DNA of 64,000 bases. Origin: Terfezia claveryi. Its lineage: Eukaryota; Ascomycota; Pezizomycetes; Pezizales; Pezizaceae. The notes under the pieces are model-generated. The model was not told the DNA's origin. It saw only the letters and a list, made by a program, of their open reading frames with translations, and did no database searches. Where the stretch lies: the NCBI GenBank assembly GCA_015179025.1, contig WHUX01000132.1:88351-152350 (forward strand), in the 5' to 3' direction. Both the position numbers and the translations under genes were made by a program. This document shows, one piece after another, positions 12,007-25,960 of this stretch (positions are counted from its first letter, which is position 1; each line of letters begins with the position of its first letter).

Positions 12007-15000
12007 TGTGTCTTGAAGTCTGCTGTTGACGTCGACTTAATGTGGGGTATTGTGGCTCCAGATGTCAAAGCTCCGATGTCGTAAATATCCCGACACAGGA
12101 TAAGATAAGCTCATGGGCGAATAAATTCGCATGTCACGTGCAGTTCTCAGTCAGCGAAACAAAATTCATATGTATATGCATATACGTGTAGTCTCATGAG
12201 ACTAATATACGTGCACGTAAAGAAACGAAAGTTATGAAACTCCGTATACTCTGAAGCGCGAATTCGCACTTTGTATTTCTAGGTGTATCTCTGCAGCATC
12301 TCGGGCTGTCTAGTCTAGTACTCTACGCACATGAGGCACTCCTTCTGAAGATATGTATGCATGCTCAGGCCACGGCCGGACGTCGCTTTCGACAACACAG
12401 AATCCCTCTTATACGTATACGATTTCCCCTAGCTGCAATCTTGTTAAGTATAATACTATATGTAGGCCAATATCACGTGAGTCCTTCCATATCGCCCCTC
12501 CTCCCCTCTTTTTTTTCCTTTTTTTTTTAAAAAAATATTCAGTCCTCCTATGCCGGCCCACCCCTCTCCTCGATCGCAGTCCAACTCGCCAATTGTTTGG
12601 AAAGGTCGCACTAATGTTGTGTCGCTGCGTCTTCCATTGGCCCGTCCTGTCGATTGAAGACCGTTTCATATCGTTGCTTGAAGGCTAATTGAACATTCGC
12701 ATTAGACTCCCGCCACCTGACACCTGTAGACAACCCACATCAAGATGTCTACTGGCTTCTATCTCGTTAGCAACGTCAGGTGCTCGTTCTACGAGTATAC
12801 GTAACATCCCCTATATCTTATGATTATTTTTTTTCTTTTCTTTTTTTTTAGATACTTGTTACTCTAATTCGGTCCCAGTAAGGGGACATGAAGAGCCACC
12901 CGGAAACCCAGGTGGATTCAGGACAAGGCAAGTTAATCTGCCAGGCCCGGCGCTGATTGATACATGCGTGACGGAAGATGATGAAATAAACAAACAAAGG
13001 CACGGACCCCCATGCTGTCATTAACCGCTGGTATAGCAGATGACCCCGAGAGGCCTGGCTGAGGCCCATGCTGGAAGGAAGTGACGATATGAAAGTGTAA
13101 AGGGGATGACATAGAAGTGTGGAAATGAGTACGTGTGTAAGGAAAATCGTGATGTGCTATCTTGTGATCATGATCATGCTCTCTTCCACAGAAGTGTGCC
13201 ACTTGTGCATACGTATAAGGCTCGGGCCACAGCTTCACTATGAGTGTATGAGCGCTTAAGAGAGGAGGATTTCGACATGATCATCATTGGCTGGATCTAT
13301 AACTATTTCTGACACCTGGCCAGTTCACTAGCAAATTCACAGCCCCAGTACAGTGATGATGTCGACCCTAGGACCAAAGCAAAGGTCAGTATGCATATGA
13401 GCCCCATCTCGTAACCTTGTCACTCATACTTCTGGCTGCCAGTTATACCCTGCGTTTCCACGTGCACATGTTTGGGTGTCTGTGATGGGTGGAAGCAAGA
13501 CATCCTCAAGAATTGACTCAAATATCTCAAAATGTCCTAGTATCCAAGATTGGTTTTAGCATAGGTATAGGTGGACACTACAGAAGCGTCAGTTTGACCC
13601 CTAGCGTTCAGTGGCTTAGATTGAGGGGAGGGACCTCACGGAACTGACAAACAAAAATGCCGCAATATCCTCTAACCAGGGTAAATCAGGAAACACAGCA
13701 TCGGCCAATTGTTGGTAAGTAACCATACGCCGTGCTTCTCCCTGGTCAGTAGTCACTACTCGGTCGTCAACCCTCAATTTGGTTCCTGCTTACATTGTGG
13801 TATCCAGCATTCTCCTTTCGAGTGCGACCTCACGCACCACATTGTACAAATATATTGGTCCTTTGGCGTTCCTCAGCATTCTCCTTCAGCGCTTCAGTTT
13901 GGCATTGCATTGGGTGTTCCTGATTCATTGTACTGTGCCAAAATTTTAGAGTTAAGCGGGATTTTCTTGCTCAGGTTCGATTCACTAGGCCGAGCCTCAA
14001 ACGAGAATACCAGCAGCCCATTGAGTGGAAGGGCTCAAGAGTGCCGATTGGATTCTTAGGAACTCCACATCCAGATTTTAAGGATCAGCTACCCTCTCAA
14101 GGGAAGAGTACCTACTATCGATCGTAGGCCGACCTCAAACCTGATAGGCGCGTTCAGGGGTATGGAATGTGATAGGTGATAATCAAAAATGCCTGGTGTA
14201 TGGTCACTTTCCACTTTGGCAAAATGAGGCTCAGGCCATCAGTCGAGATAGTCCGTAAACTTGCACGACCTCCATTTCTGCAGGCCTACTCACTGGTATA
14301 CGCCAGTTGTATAACACTTCCTCTCAGGTGATATCCCTGGTCAAAATATTCGTATCATGTAGTTGCTTCCCAAGGTTTTAAGGCTGGTAGGCGGATTCCC
14401 ATCTGGGTCAGCGAGATCATCTAGTTGCTGGCCAGTCGGCAAATGGAAAGCATCCAACTCACATATGATAGGACCCTAACCCCACAGCATGTGGTTTTTT
14501 CTGTGTTCTGCAGATTTAAGGTTTCTCGTCAAATTTGTACGAGCCCGTGTGCCAAGGTAACATTTGGAGGCCGGCCGGCCGCGTGTGCTCGCAGTTGTCA
14601 AGACTGCCTGCCCGGCCCTCATTAATTGCGACTTCTAGATCCAGCCAGTAAAGTCCTTAGAATAGAATTATTTATCTGCCAATGTCTCCTTGAATACGGG
14701 ATGAACGGAAGCAAGCACATCCAATAGTAACCTTGTATCAAATGACCCAGGGTTACCCTATCAATCAGTGCAGGCCTCGTCTAAAATAGAGCTCCGAGCC
14801 AGAGGAGTGAGACTACTGTAGGTAGTTAGAGCAGCGTTGCACAATCAGATTCTCGTTGTATATGAGTTCTTAATACCACATATCCAGCCCCGTTCACAGT
14901 CATGGTTAATGTAATCCGAATGTCGATACTTTCGAGTTTGCTTCCACAGTTGACCAACCGCAGGGGGTGGATTGTCTTAGAAGTTAGAGCAATTCGAGAG

Positions 15001-18000
15001 GTACCACTGCCCGTAGAGGTTTTCGAATTCTTGTAGCTAAGTATAAGGTTATGAAAGCCAGCGTCTTAGCAGTACTTGACATATACCGTGGCATTACAGG
15101 CCTCGATCCAGACAAAGCAGAGAGGGCGCTCCTATGTTCGAATCACTGAACAATGATTAGACTGTGGAAAACTGGCCTTGAATCTAGTTGGTTCTATTTT
15201 TAGACAGAAGATTGACAGAGATCCCCGTTCTTGCGTGCCCTTGATGATTATCATATGATGTATATGGGGTGTAGTAGCCACTATATTTTATGGTAGGTGG
15301 GACGTTCTGCATACAGATTCATCACCGGCCATAGGGGATAGGAACGACGTACCCAGTGGCTCGACCAATTTCAATTAATCTCAGCAAGGGTTTAACCACC
15401 AGCAGCCTATACAGGCTCTGTTCTGTAACTGCATTTACATCATGTAATTAGCAAGTCTATCATTGTCCTTACCAACCCCCACAGCAGGAATGCACGCTTT
15501 GTAGCTGTATTCGAAGTCTTAACCATTGGGTTGTCATAAGGTATGGCATAGTGCGTGAAAAGATCGTTGGAAAAAATGGTTCCAAGGCCTTAGGTCTTCA
15601 GCTATTGATGTGTGCAATTGGTTCCCTCGACCGTCGTAAATTAGTATTGTGCTGCACGTGCTTTTGGTACATGTAAATTAACGTTAGTTAACAACCAACG
15701 ATGGTTGGTATCGCGACGTCCCAACCAGACTACGCGACACTGAACTGGGTAGTAACTCATTTGCAAGTAGACTCTTAGTCTGGTTGGCACGAGCTAGGTG
15801 ATTTCGAGCCGCACTGACAAGTCGTGTACAGGCCAGTTTACTGGTGAAAATCGAACGACTGGGGGTCTTGTTCAACGGTATTACGAGCATCTCCGTATCC
15901 AGGTTCAATTTTGGCGTTTCCGGGTCCTTGGTGGTGGGCGGCTGAACCTTGCCCTGCAGCATGCAATATTCAAACAATGCGATGCTTTCCAGATCTGCAG
16001 CTGCTGGAGTGAAGAAAATTCCTCACCGATTATTGCGCTTGCGAAATTCGAAATTCTCCAAACGAGGTGGCAAATCCGAGACCTCAGTGCCGAACCGGGG
16101 GTTTGGTGTCGTGACGCCGAAAAAAAGGAAAGGCAGATCGCCACCCAAACTTAAATTGAAGAATGGCCAATCGCCTAATAGGTTTGGGACATCGAACGCT
16201 CCCTGCTAATATTACAACACCAGCTGAAGGTCCGTATGGAAAATATCACGAATTAATCGACCTTATGCCGGTTGATCTACTTGACTCTTCTCATGAGTGA
16301 ATTTACGTCACTTTCGGGTTCCGGAAGCGTAGGTCGCTCGTATTTTAGGAGAACCTGGGTTAATTCGATAATCGGCTCAGCTGAGGTATGGTTCAAATAC
16401 TGAACTGTTCCACCACACAGACTACAGATTAATACTGGTGTTTAATGATATGTAAGGAGTAGCTAATGACACACAGAAAGCTCATCAAGGATTAACTATC
16501 AATAATGAAAGGGCAATACTCAGCTGGAATAGATAGGAGCTTAGAAATACTCTATCAATCTAATCTAGCTGGGAATGGACAAGTGAGCTGAGTCCGTCAA
16601 TGGAAAACATGTAAGGAGTATAGGTTATGATACTGGCAAGTCCTGACCACTGGCTTATACGCCCAGTTAGAGCCTCAGCAAGGCAGTCAGGAAGTTGGTC
16701 TACAGGCTGCAGTCTAGAAAATTAGTCTTGGTAATCAAGCTTCTGCTAGAAATATACATGATATCGGAAATACGAGCTGATTTATGAAGCGCAGGTATCA
16801 GACTTACTGTCAATATGGAAACACTACCGAAAGCCTGACAAGATGTGGATAGGGCCGACAGGTGTCCATGCTACGCTGCTGGGTGACTCGTTAAAATACG
16901 TATCGTATACAACATCGACATCTGAGGAGCTGCCTAGTACACTTTCTGACTAAGTCCTGAGATGAAGTCGGACTAGATCGGTGCATAGTGTTGGGAGTTG
17001 TATCAAGGGAGGTGATGATATTCATTGCTGCAGGCTGGGGCATGCTACGATCTAAGCTGGGCAATATCGTCACGAACTCAGCAAAATCGTGCGGCTCGCC
17101 GGGCTATAAGGGTACTGAGTTGCGTGTTGGCGCTGAAAGAACTTGTTTGCAGGAACTGATGTAGTATCGTGAGTTCTACAAATGTCTACGGTAAGTAACC
17201 AGACTGTATTCCCCCAACCAACTAGACAATTAGAGTGTACCTGTTAGTAGCCTGGTCGCTGTGTGAGACTGGACGTACTGCTCTCCTACTCAGCAGCTGT
17301 ACGACCTCTTGGAGGGGTTCGCCCAGTAGCCCACTCGCAGGTCTAGGATAACACCTGACTGCCAGTTGGTCACCAGCAAGCCAGTTTCTGAAACGGCCTG
17401 TCACCTTGGTATTGGTAATCCGCAAGGCTGCTTCGTAGATTTGGTCACATCTCTTGAATGCCGAACTCGACTACGTCGACCACTTAACATCAAGAGTGCA
17501 GACTCGAAATTTCCGAACTACGAATCATACCACCAGAACACCAATATCCAACGTCAATTGCCGTAGGTACGTAACTGGCCCAGGCCTGGGCAGACTCGGG
17601 GCAGAGTGCTTGGCCTTGACATAGCTGAAGGCCTGGGTTTTCCGTAACGAAATTGCTTCCTCGATTTCGCTCATGATGATCATTACAGAACCTGGCCTAA
17701 CTGAGGTCTCCCTCCTGGCCTCTATAAGCACCAGGTACCGAATTTGCGCCGCCATCTTTCACCCTCCGACCGGATATTACATTAGAAGCACCGGGGACCA
17801 CTAGATGCTGCTATGACGCAAGTACTAAACCCCCGCTGACAACTCCTTTATAGCCCATAAGGTCTAGTCAAACGATTCCAATGGACTCAGAAACATCTCA
17901 GCTGAAAATTTTCGGACACTGCCCTGAATAGCACGGTGATTTGTAGCTGGCAAGATCATTGATCTTGCTTGCTGCACGAGGTGATGATTCTTGCAAGGGT

Positions 18001-20640
18001 GAGGTTCTGGCTTGACCTTGTTGTGATCTCAATTGCATATTCATATGCTGCACCGGTAGCATGCTACGGTATTGTCCAAAATTGTGAAGGGAACGTTACC
18101 TAGAGTGATCATGGTATTTGTTCTACGGTGCATTAACCCTTCTCAACATGCTTCTGATTAATATACCTAACTTGGAGTGGTGTTAGATCTTTTTAGCCAG
18201 CAATATCGTCCCCAGACCTAATCAATTGGGGCTTCAGATCGTTCCTAGCCTTTCCCTCGAAGGGCTCAGGAGAGTTGCATAGTCTAATGTTGACTCAATT
18301 AGCAATTTTGCGTGTCAAATTATTAATATTCGAGCTCCGTCATAGTACAGAGGAATATGACATTTGTACAATCTGCTTTTTTTATCTAGTGGTATTTACC
18401 TGGTTGTGCAATCAGACCAGGTATTCACCCCATGTTTCGCTTATGCCTACCCACTCCGTGTGAGGTTGGATCTTGGGAGCTTGACACGCTATGTTACGCA
18501 AGAGTATTAATATCTTTAGGTCAACGACTTCTCGCCATGTCGGGGTCTCTAGTGGTCGGAGTTCAACCCACTTAACCATAAATCAAGTCATTCACCTATG
18601 TAGAAAGTGTTCCAGATCACACCACGACTACTTCAGAGTTGTCCATCCTAGTGATTAAGTCACTTCATCTAAAAGTGACATGCTTAGCTCATCGCGCTTT
18701 TGAAGTTTTTTTTTCTCCCAAGGGCTATACGGTTAAAACACCTTATTATAAGCAGCGAGGTACTCCCTAAGTACTCAAGAATTACCACATTTAGTTACCT
18801 GCTCACCTTGGTAAAGCCTCGTGGAAACTACATCAGAATTCATATTTAAGATCTAGGATCAGGGACAGCTCGCCCCGGTCGTGGTGAAACTTGAGGCAAA
18901 ATATCCTTGCCGGATAGAAAGTTATATATTCTGGACTCTGAACCGTTAGTACTCCGGGGACGAGGGTCAGGGGGCAAACCCCCATAACAACGGACCTTCA
19001 ACGCGCTAAAATACTTCTCCAAGTGCGGCTTCAGGAATTTCGTACTGATTTCACCACCAGAGGAAAGCTAGTGCATGAGAGCCAGTACCGTACTTTGCCA
19101 GTTGAGGTCTTTCTAGTTATGCAGCGTTCTCATACGTAGAAAATTTGCTTTTGTCCATGGGATTACCAGTACGTCCGTGCACCCATGCCAATTTTCTGTC
19201 TGATCGGAGAGTCAGAAAGTCACTTGACCTTCAGAATCCTTGCTGCATGGTTCGGCCGTTGACAAAGTCACCTGACGGACCTAACTTTCTGCCTGGTGAC
19301 ATAGAATGAGTGCATGCATTATTTACCAATAGAAAGCGGATTTTGGAGGCATTCCCAACACTACACCTAGTATGGGTTTTCAGGAACCGTACCTACATTA
19401 GAGAGTAGATTTGCATCTCGACCATGATAGGACCAATGGTGACAGCTCGAATATGTAAAGGGAGGATACAAAGATATCATATACCTACTTACATACCTAC
19501 CGGATATGTGTGCGCTTGCCTACTTTTTGATAGAAGCATGGTCTTGTCCCCAACCAAAGTTGAGACCGCCGATCAACGGCACCACAGTTGAGTTACACTA
19601 CCTCACGAACAGACCACTAGCAAGGAATGATTCTAGGTGGTAGTTCGCAGTGCAAGCAAGCTTCACTCGTTCCCTCGCTGAAATACGTAACGTTTTCTTG
19701 TTCATCTTGCTTGCACTAGGCTCGAGACTGAATATTATCCCTTGGCTAATGTTTCGCTCCGTAGTTAACTAGTGGTAGAAGAAAACGCGCCCTGCAGCGG
19801 GGCTTTCCCCCAAGCGCCTGTCGATTTTTCGGATGCCCAAGGATTCTGCAACAGCCTAAGATCAACTTATGTGGGCTATACAGGGTATCATAACCTGGGG
19901 ATCTCCCAACTCAACAGGTGGGATGTTCATGCCCAGAAATAACAACTTGCAATGGGAGGACCTATACCTCCGTCTGGTAAATCCAGCGGATTCCCACATC
20001 TGAGTCTATTGAATTCCCCCTTGGTCTTTCAGAATCTCGATTCAATACTGCTATACAATCGAGTTTCTTCCGCCTTCTCTCCAATCGGACTTTGATCATG
20101 CAGGCCATGAGGATCAGTCTCCAAGCGTTCGGAGCATCTGAATCACTCTTCTATCTACACTCATAGTACCACGGCCTAATTCTCGATACTGGCGGCCAAC
20201 CTCCGCTGTCCCATTCGATTGGGGGGCAATTGAACGGCAGAAGGTAAGACAATATATCACGGGGAGATACTGGGGGGATAGTGTAGGTGGGGTAGCAGAG
20301 TGAGGGGTGGCAGGAGGTTTATCCATTCCTGCGCGCCGTGTCCTCGAGCTCGTACCCAGAAGTGGTACACCCGGGAGTTGTGGTAGGTCTGTTTTAAGAC
20401 ACTACTGGATTGTCGCTAGATTGTCAATGTTTCGGTTCTTCTCCTCAACCAAGAACCTTGTGTTTCTCCGAACGAGTTACATGCACTGATCGCGGTCGTA
20501 CTGCTCAGCGCTGGCTTCTCGTCGACCGGGGCCGGGGATCTAGCGACAGGCTAGAGCTTCAAGTTGCATACTGTGCATGGGAATCAACGTTAACATCAAA
20601 ATTTGTTCTAACTTTGAATGTTTCTTGTTAGCTCCCGGCG
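12007..20640. other. 8.6-kb stretch with no recognisable gene
   Basis: All frames are broken by stops and none of the short ORFs resembles a protein. I found no tRNA-like fold, transposon domain or obvious repeat. Local features are a 14-bp perfect palindrome at 12190-12203 (AGTCTCATGAGACT), long T and A runs at 12510-12538, and a pyrimidine-rich tract ending in AG at about 12823-12851 that could be a splice acceptor. The first few hundred bases hold the prefoldin promoter and the last part probably belongs to the transcription factor control region. It may be old decayed sequence, a long non-coding transcript or a large regulatory region. Confidence 0.5.
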
Positions 20641-21403
20641 ATACCATCGTCTGGTATATATATCTACCACCTCTCCTGACCAATGAATCTATTGAACAAG
20701 CCGGAGATTCAATAGCCTAGAGATTACTTGAGGGTTGTTCAGTGCTTAGGTAGATACACATCAGTCTTTGTTACATCAACGATTCTTTGAAATCCCTCGT
20801 TGAGGTTCCTTTCTACTCAAGATACCCATTTGTCGCTGCCTCCTTTATTCTATACTATTCTCTAGCCGCACCTCAGGCTACATTCCAGAGCACCCAACCA
20901 CAAAACAAGCTCCTCTCTCTTTCCACCCACATTCACCAGCACACTCACGCACACGCACCATCAGGAACCACTCAAATTCTAGACCGGGCTCTACAAGGGT
21001 TTTCCCCAGACACATCCACAGGATAAACCCTCCCCTGTTACCTTACTAGAGTATTGGATCATCATCTTTTGCTGGTGCCGGCTGCGGAGCAGTCGGAGCA
21101 GTTTGTGAACTGTGCTTCTGAAGATTTTATTTGCTTCTAGCGCCTCATATCTGCATTTATTATATTGCTACTCCTCGGAGTGACCGAGTCTCCAGCCTTT
21201 CCCCAGCCGCAGGTTTTAAAGTCAGACGATTGGAGTGTGAATACAATAAACCAGACACTTGCAACACCTATTCTCCCCCGCTATCTAATTCTCACTCAGC
21301 CTCTTGCGTTTGGTACTTTTAACGTCAATCGGTTCCCATTTCATTCCCAAGCATCTGAGAACATCTTCTGGAAACTTCAATTCTTTGTTGACAATTCAAC
21401 AAA
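20641..21403 (+). promoter_or_regulatory. Likely promoter and 5' leader of the Zn(2)-C6 factor
   Basis: Upstream of the ATG at 21404 the plus strand becomes C/T- and CA-rich (20780-21000), typical of fungal 5' leaders. ORFs in it start with non-ATG codons and are not credible genes. No specific operator could be identified. Confidence 0.4.
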
Positions 21404-23102
21404 ATGCCAGCCTCTGGTACAACGCAAACCCGAAGAAGTCATACCAAGTCTAGGAACGGATGCAACACTTGTAAGAAAAGGCACATCCGATGTGATGAGA
21501 GTTTCCCGCAGTGGTAAGATTGCCTATCCTATACTCGAACCTCTTTTCTTTCTTAATTATTACAGTGAGAATTACTAATCTCCGACTATAGTGGGAACTG
21601 CACCAAACATAACGTTCGATGCGATTACATGAACCAGCCTGATGCAGAAACCTCCCAGAAAGTCCTTGGGACTCCTGATCTTAAGATGACTCCGCAAATC
21701 GAACGCGATATCCGGCAGTGGAGAGAAACGGGCGTGTCTCCATTCCCTAGTTTAGGAGTCACAGAACAACCCGCTTTGACTTTGGCCCAGTATTCAAACA
21801 CTGATCTTCGCTTGATTTACCACATATCGTCCATCGCAGCTCAGATGCAAAATGCAGAAGCACAACAGCGCTCTGTCTGGGTTAGGCGTGTGCCACTGTA
21901 TGTGCCGTTTCTCTTCATGAATCAAGCCAGAGATGATTCTAATTTTTCTGTTGAAGGTTCCTCAAACTTGCAACAAACTATGACTTTGTTATGCATGCAC
22001 TTCTCGCTCTTTCAGCAAGCCACCTCAGCTGGCTGACAGCATGCCCGGCGACATTACAGCTATCTTACCACCACCGGGGTTTTGCATTGAAAGGGCTTTC
22101 CGAGGCTATTGGAAGTTTTTCAAAGGAGAATGCTGATGCAATTCTAGCCGCCTCGATATTACTATCCTGGCAAGCTACAGATTGGTATGCTAGCTTTCTC
22201 CTGATTCTCTGACTAATCGGATCCGACTAACTAATTGTGTTAGTCAAGGATGGCAAAAATTGATGGAAGGGACGGCCACTGTTGTTAAGTCAATGCAGTC
22301 ATTTAAAGAAGAAATTGAATTCGGCGAGTATCTAGAGGAAAATAACCTTTTCCACGAGGCGTCAGGGCCGATACAGCTCAGTCCGGTGGAAACGGCGAGA
22401 TTGCTTAATCATATATTCAACTCCCTCCAGATTCTAGAGCGTTTTGTCCAAGGGCGAGAAGAAGAGTCTAGGGGTCTAAACGACTTGATATTTTTCGTGA
22501 GGAACCTAGCAGATAATATCCTGCTTCTTCAATCTGCATCCGAGCAGTTCGAGCGTCTCCACCCTCTTCGCAGTTGGCTGTGCTTTCTCCCTATATCATT
22601 CCTGAAAAGGGCAAGGGAAGACGAGGATGTCCTAATCCTGTTAGCGCACTTTTATGCTGTGGCTTTGGCCGTTGAGCCACTTTTCCCTGCTGTAGGAGCA
22701 GCGTGGTTCGGATCCTTAGCTGTCGGCCCCATTCTGGAAATCCACAAAAATCTCGTGAAACAACATCAAAGCATGACACCATTAGAGGAGCAGCGTAGGT
22801 GGCCTATAAATCTGATGGAATTTCCTCTTGAGGTTGTCCGTGACTTTCGGATACGCATGGGCTGGTGGCGTGCAGATGAGGTTGCGACTGAGGCCTATGC
22901 CGCGCAGGAGATGCAGTTCCCGTCTAGCCCGAGCGTAAGTGGATCCTCGGAAGGAACAGTTGGCGGTCCAGTAACCCATGTCGGGGATGGTGGCGTGGTA
23001 TTTGATATCACCAAATTCTCGGATATACAGGTCAGGCCATTGAGCAACGAGGACTTTTATAGACCAGGGCTATGGCGGGGTTGGTCTACGGCTTCTGATT
23101 GA
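21404..23102 (+). CDS. Zn(2)-C6 fungal-type transcription factor
   Basis: Four exons (21404-21513, 21592-21897, 21957-22184, 22244-23102) give 500 aa; introns of 78, 59 and 59 bp have GT..AG ends and the frame is continuous. The binuclear zinc cluster is at residues 20-47: Cys 20, 23, 30, 37, 40 and 47, spaced 2-6-6-2-6. Intron 1 splits the codon of Cys37, so unspliced transcripts would lack a complete zinc cluster. A basic stretch precedes the first Cys. Downstream, a helical region with YDFVMHALLALSASHLSWL matches the conserved motif of Upc2-like and related fungal activators; the rest is the fungal-specific regulatory domain. It should act in the nucleus on CGG-type half-sites. Target genes are unknown and no biosynthetic cluster lies next to it. 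Resemblance to sterol regulator Upc2 is architectural only. Confidence 0.92.
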
Positions 23103-23351
23103 TAGGGTACAACGTTGAGGCGTATAAGTTTGGGGTGGGGTGCAGAAATGTTGGTATTAATGGAATGATGGGAATGGGTTGTCGGAAGTAGGCTCATTTG
23201 GGTTAATGAATGGGATATATATGGAACATTCTCACATATATGCTTAGGGTTCCTTTGTCGAGGTCTGTTTGTTCGTTTGGAAACATCTTAATAATCCTCA
23301 ATGTTTTAATTGCTATCATTACCCTTTCTATCTTTCTACCTTTAGTTTGAA

Positions 23352-24055
23352 CAATTCAAATGTGTATATTTAAAGAAATGGAATTCAACATTCATATACA
23401 AAAAGGCATTCAAAATTGTAAGCTAGTACATTTACGGCAGTATCTTCTTCCGCATTTGGTGTTAACTAGAACGAGCTAACTTGACAGACATCGCTGGTAA
23501 GCTAATGAATTTCCACTTGAGACAAGTAAGCAAACAAATACGCACATAAAAACGGCTAGAGACGTAAATAACCAGAGATCAATTGTTTGATGCGTTGGGT
23601 ATTTGTAGCCTTCAACAGTCGTTCGGTTTAGTCGATTATCTGAAGCTGGTTTCAGCTGTGGAGAGGCGATCAGGGAGCCTGAGAGGATTCGGTACGGCCA
23701 CGTTACCCCTCAAACCCACAGCTCGATTTGTGATCATTCGGTCCTCGTATACAAGTAAAGCCAATTACCACAGCTAAAGCCCTAAACAGGCGATAAGCCG
23801 CTCTATGTACAGCTCTACATACAATTTTATCGATATATATATATATATGTATGGCTGGTGGCAAAGGCGACGGCAATTAGGTATCGTTTTGAATCGCAAG
23901 AATCTGGGAGGCCATGGCCCTGGGATTTGACTAATAATTTTCCGCGGTACGAAACCACGATTCCTTTCCTGCGCGATTACCGAACCAACACAAAAGGTGC
24001 ATGCATGGTCGGTGGATCGCCACTGGGCTCTGGCTCACGTTCGAAGTACCGGTAC
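23352..24055 (+). repeat. Inverted duplication, copy 1
   Basis: About 700 bp, starting 250 bp after the transcription factor stop, reappear on the opposite strand at 30757-32366 with high similarity. Matching landmarks include AATTCAAATGTGTATATTTA at the left end, CGGCTAGAGACGTAAATAAC in the middle and ATGTATGGCTGGTGGCAAAG near the right. This copy is uninterrupted; an (AT)n tract at 23835-23849 corresponds to the break point in the other copy. Confidence 0.8.
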
Positions 24056-24980
24056 AGCCTTGCTTAACAATCCTATTGTTGACAAACCCCTGTGGCGGGT
24101 GGCGTGCAGCCTTGTTTTACTTTTTAGCGCGGACGCATGCAGGGTCTAGATGAGATTGCCACCAACGGGAGGTACATACGGTACAGTAACTTATCTGTAA
24201 AGTGATCGGTGCAAGCTGCAGCATGCATGCGGGAGCCTGCGGATTTTTCTATATTTCAGGTGGTATTGGGCTTATTGTGCGTAGAGTAGGTCATAGGTCA
24301 GAATACGTTGGATTGGAAATTGAAAACCCGCAATGGGAATGTACTATGGGGAAATTTTCATTCGGGATTTATAATTAAACCTAGGTATAGAAGTAGCTAT
24401 AGCCTCGTATGTACGCATGCATAAGTAGCTGCAAATCATAACCAAGTAATATTACTGGTTTTTTTGTCTAGCAGAGTCTGGTCATGAGAATATGGGTGGA
24501 TAGGGGAGGAGATCAGATAGATACAAGATCAGATAATGAGTTCAGGGTAACATTGTACTAATGAACGCTACTAGACAATAGTCATTCAATACCATTTATA
24601 TAATCTATATTCGTTTAAGACGGATATTTGTGTATACTACCGTAGTTCTATTGAGGTAAGACCTCAGAAGGGTAATAAGATTACTAAGTAGGATATTCCA
24701 TAAGGAATAGTAATTAACTGGTGTAATCTATCTTCTGTATATTTATACTAATAAAATAATCTGAATGCTTGCTGGTTCTCTGATGGATATTATATTATCT
24801 GCACCATCAAATTTGTCTTTTTGACGTTGCCAGCATTGCCAACGCTCAGCTGTGCAGATCCGTCTTATGTACTACATCGTGCACACATTCTCACATTTTC
24901 TTATAAGCTGGCTAGTCGTCATTCCCAACACCATATTTGCTCTTAATCTGTTCATAACAAGTTCTCTCTATACACGCTCG
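24056..24980. other. Non-coding, AT-rich stretch
   Basis: No coding frame. The part from about 24480 to 24800 has the look of an LTR-type sequence (TATA-rich, many short stops), but I could not find a partner copy or target duplication, so no call is made. Confidence 0.3.
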
Positions 24981-24983
24981 CAT

Positions 24984-25072
24984 TCTGTACACACGATTGC
25001 ACTCTGAGAGCTACACACGATTGTATTCTGAGAGCTACACACGATTGTATTCTGAGAGCTACACACGATCGC
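24984..25072 (+). repeat. 24-bp tandem repeat
   Basis: About three and a half copies of a 24-bp unit built on TCTGAGAGCTACACACGATT, with single-base differences between copies. Confidence 0.85.
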
Positions 25073-25479
25073 ACTTCCCAAGTCCGATACATGCTTGCTG
25101 ACCACATATTAAAATTCATCGATATTCTTGACCCTTTAGCTGCGTACCACTAATACTACCGTCTACCAGAACTACTACAATCCTGGCGGACCACTACAAT
25201 CACCATACAATCCTTGTGGGCAACTACTCTTCATAATCTAGTCTATCACCAACAGAATGTCCATTACAAATCGCATGTTCATGTTTACCGCATCCAGCTA
25301 TTTCCTCCACCGTACTAGGTAGTCCTAATGCCTGGAGGAGCTCAAATCCAACGCTACAGGGATTATTCCAATACCAGCTATTAGCTGATTGTTAGACAGT
25401 GGAGGCTGGTTTAAGACAGCAGGAACGGCTTCTAAGACAGCAGAAACGACTTCCAAGAGCACGGCAACTGGATCCGACA

Positions 25480-25960
25480 TTAGGGGGCTGGCGGGTCCCT
25501 ATTTCTGAAGTGTGGCTGCCTGGGACTTAGAGATTTTTTCTTGTAATTTCTTTATAAGGCGCGCAGTATACGTACTGATTTCTCTACCCTTATGTTGTCA
25601 CGATGATATCTAGGCTGTTTTGCTCACTCGATTCAAGGCTGATTTGCTCGCTCATTTGCTCGCTCGATTCAAGGCTGATTTGCTTGCTTGATTCGAGACT
25701 GATTTGCTCACTTGATTCTAGGCTGATTTGCTTGCTCGATTCATCACTCATTTGCCTGCTCAATTCTAGGCAATTTTGCTCGCTCGATTCTAGGCAGATT
25801 TGCTCGCTCAATTCTAGGCTAATTTGCTCGCTAATATCCGGCCTCGATTTAAGGCTGATTTGATAGCTCGATTCTAGGCTGATTTGCTCGCTAATATCCA
25901 GGCTGATTCAAAGTTGATTTGCTTGCTCACTCATTTGCTTATACAGAAGTGGTTTGGACA
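25480..25960 (+). repeat. Dispersed repeat with ~20-25-bp minisatellite, copy 1
   Basis: From about 25610 to 25945 a unit like GCTCGATTCTAGGCTGATTT is repeated roughly 14 times, with lengths varying by a few bases. A conserved flank at 25480-25550 contains CTGGGACTTAGAGATTTTTT. The same minisatellite and flank occur on the other strand at about 50510-50830, so this is a dispersed element that carries the minisatellite, not an isolated expansion. The ORF through the array is a product of repeat phase. Confidence 0.8.

Noticed and set aside
12734..12870. Possible small gene starting ATGTCTACTGGC with a pyrimidine-rich acceptor
   Set aside because: Either splice choice reaches a stop within a few codons; no product recognised.
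13970..13995. tRNA-like GGTTCGATTC
   Set aside because: No T-stem pairing and no other tRNA arms nearby.
24984..25072. CRISPR-like array
   Set aside because: Units are directly adjacent without unique spacers, and the genome is eukaryotic.
25590..25863. Repetitive 73- and 86-codon ORFs
   Set aside because: Products of the minisatellite, present on both strands.
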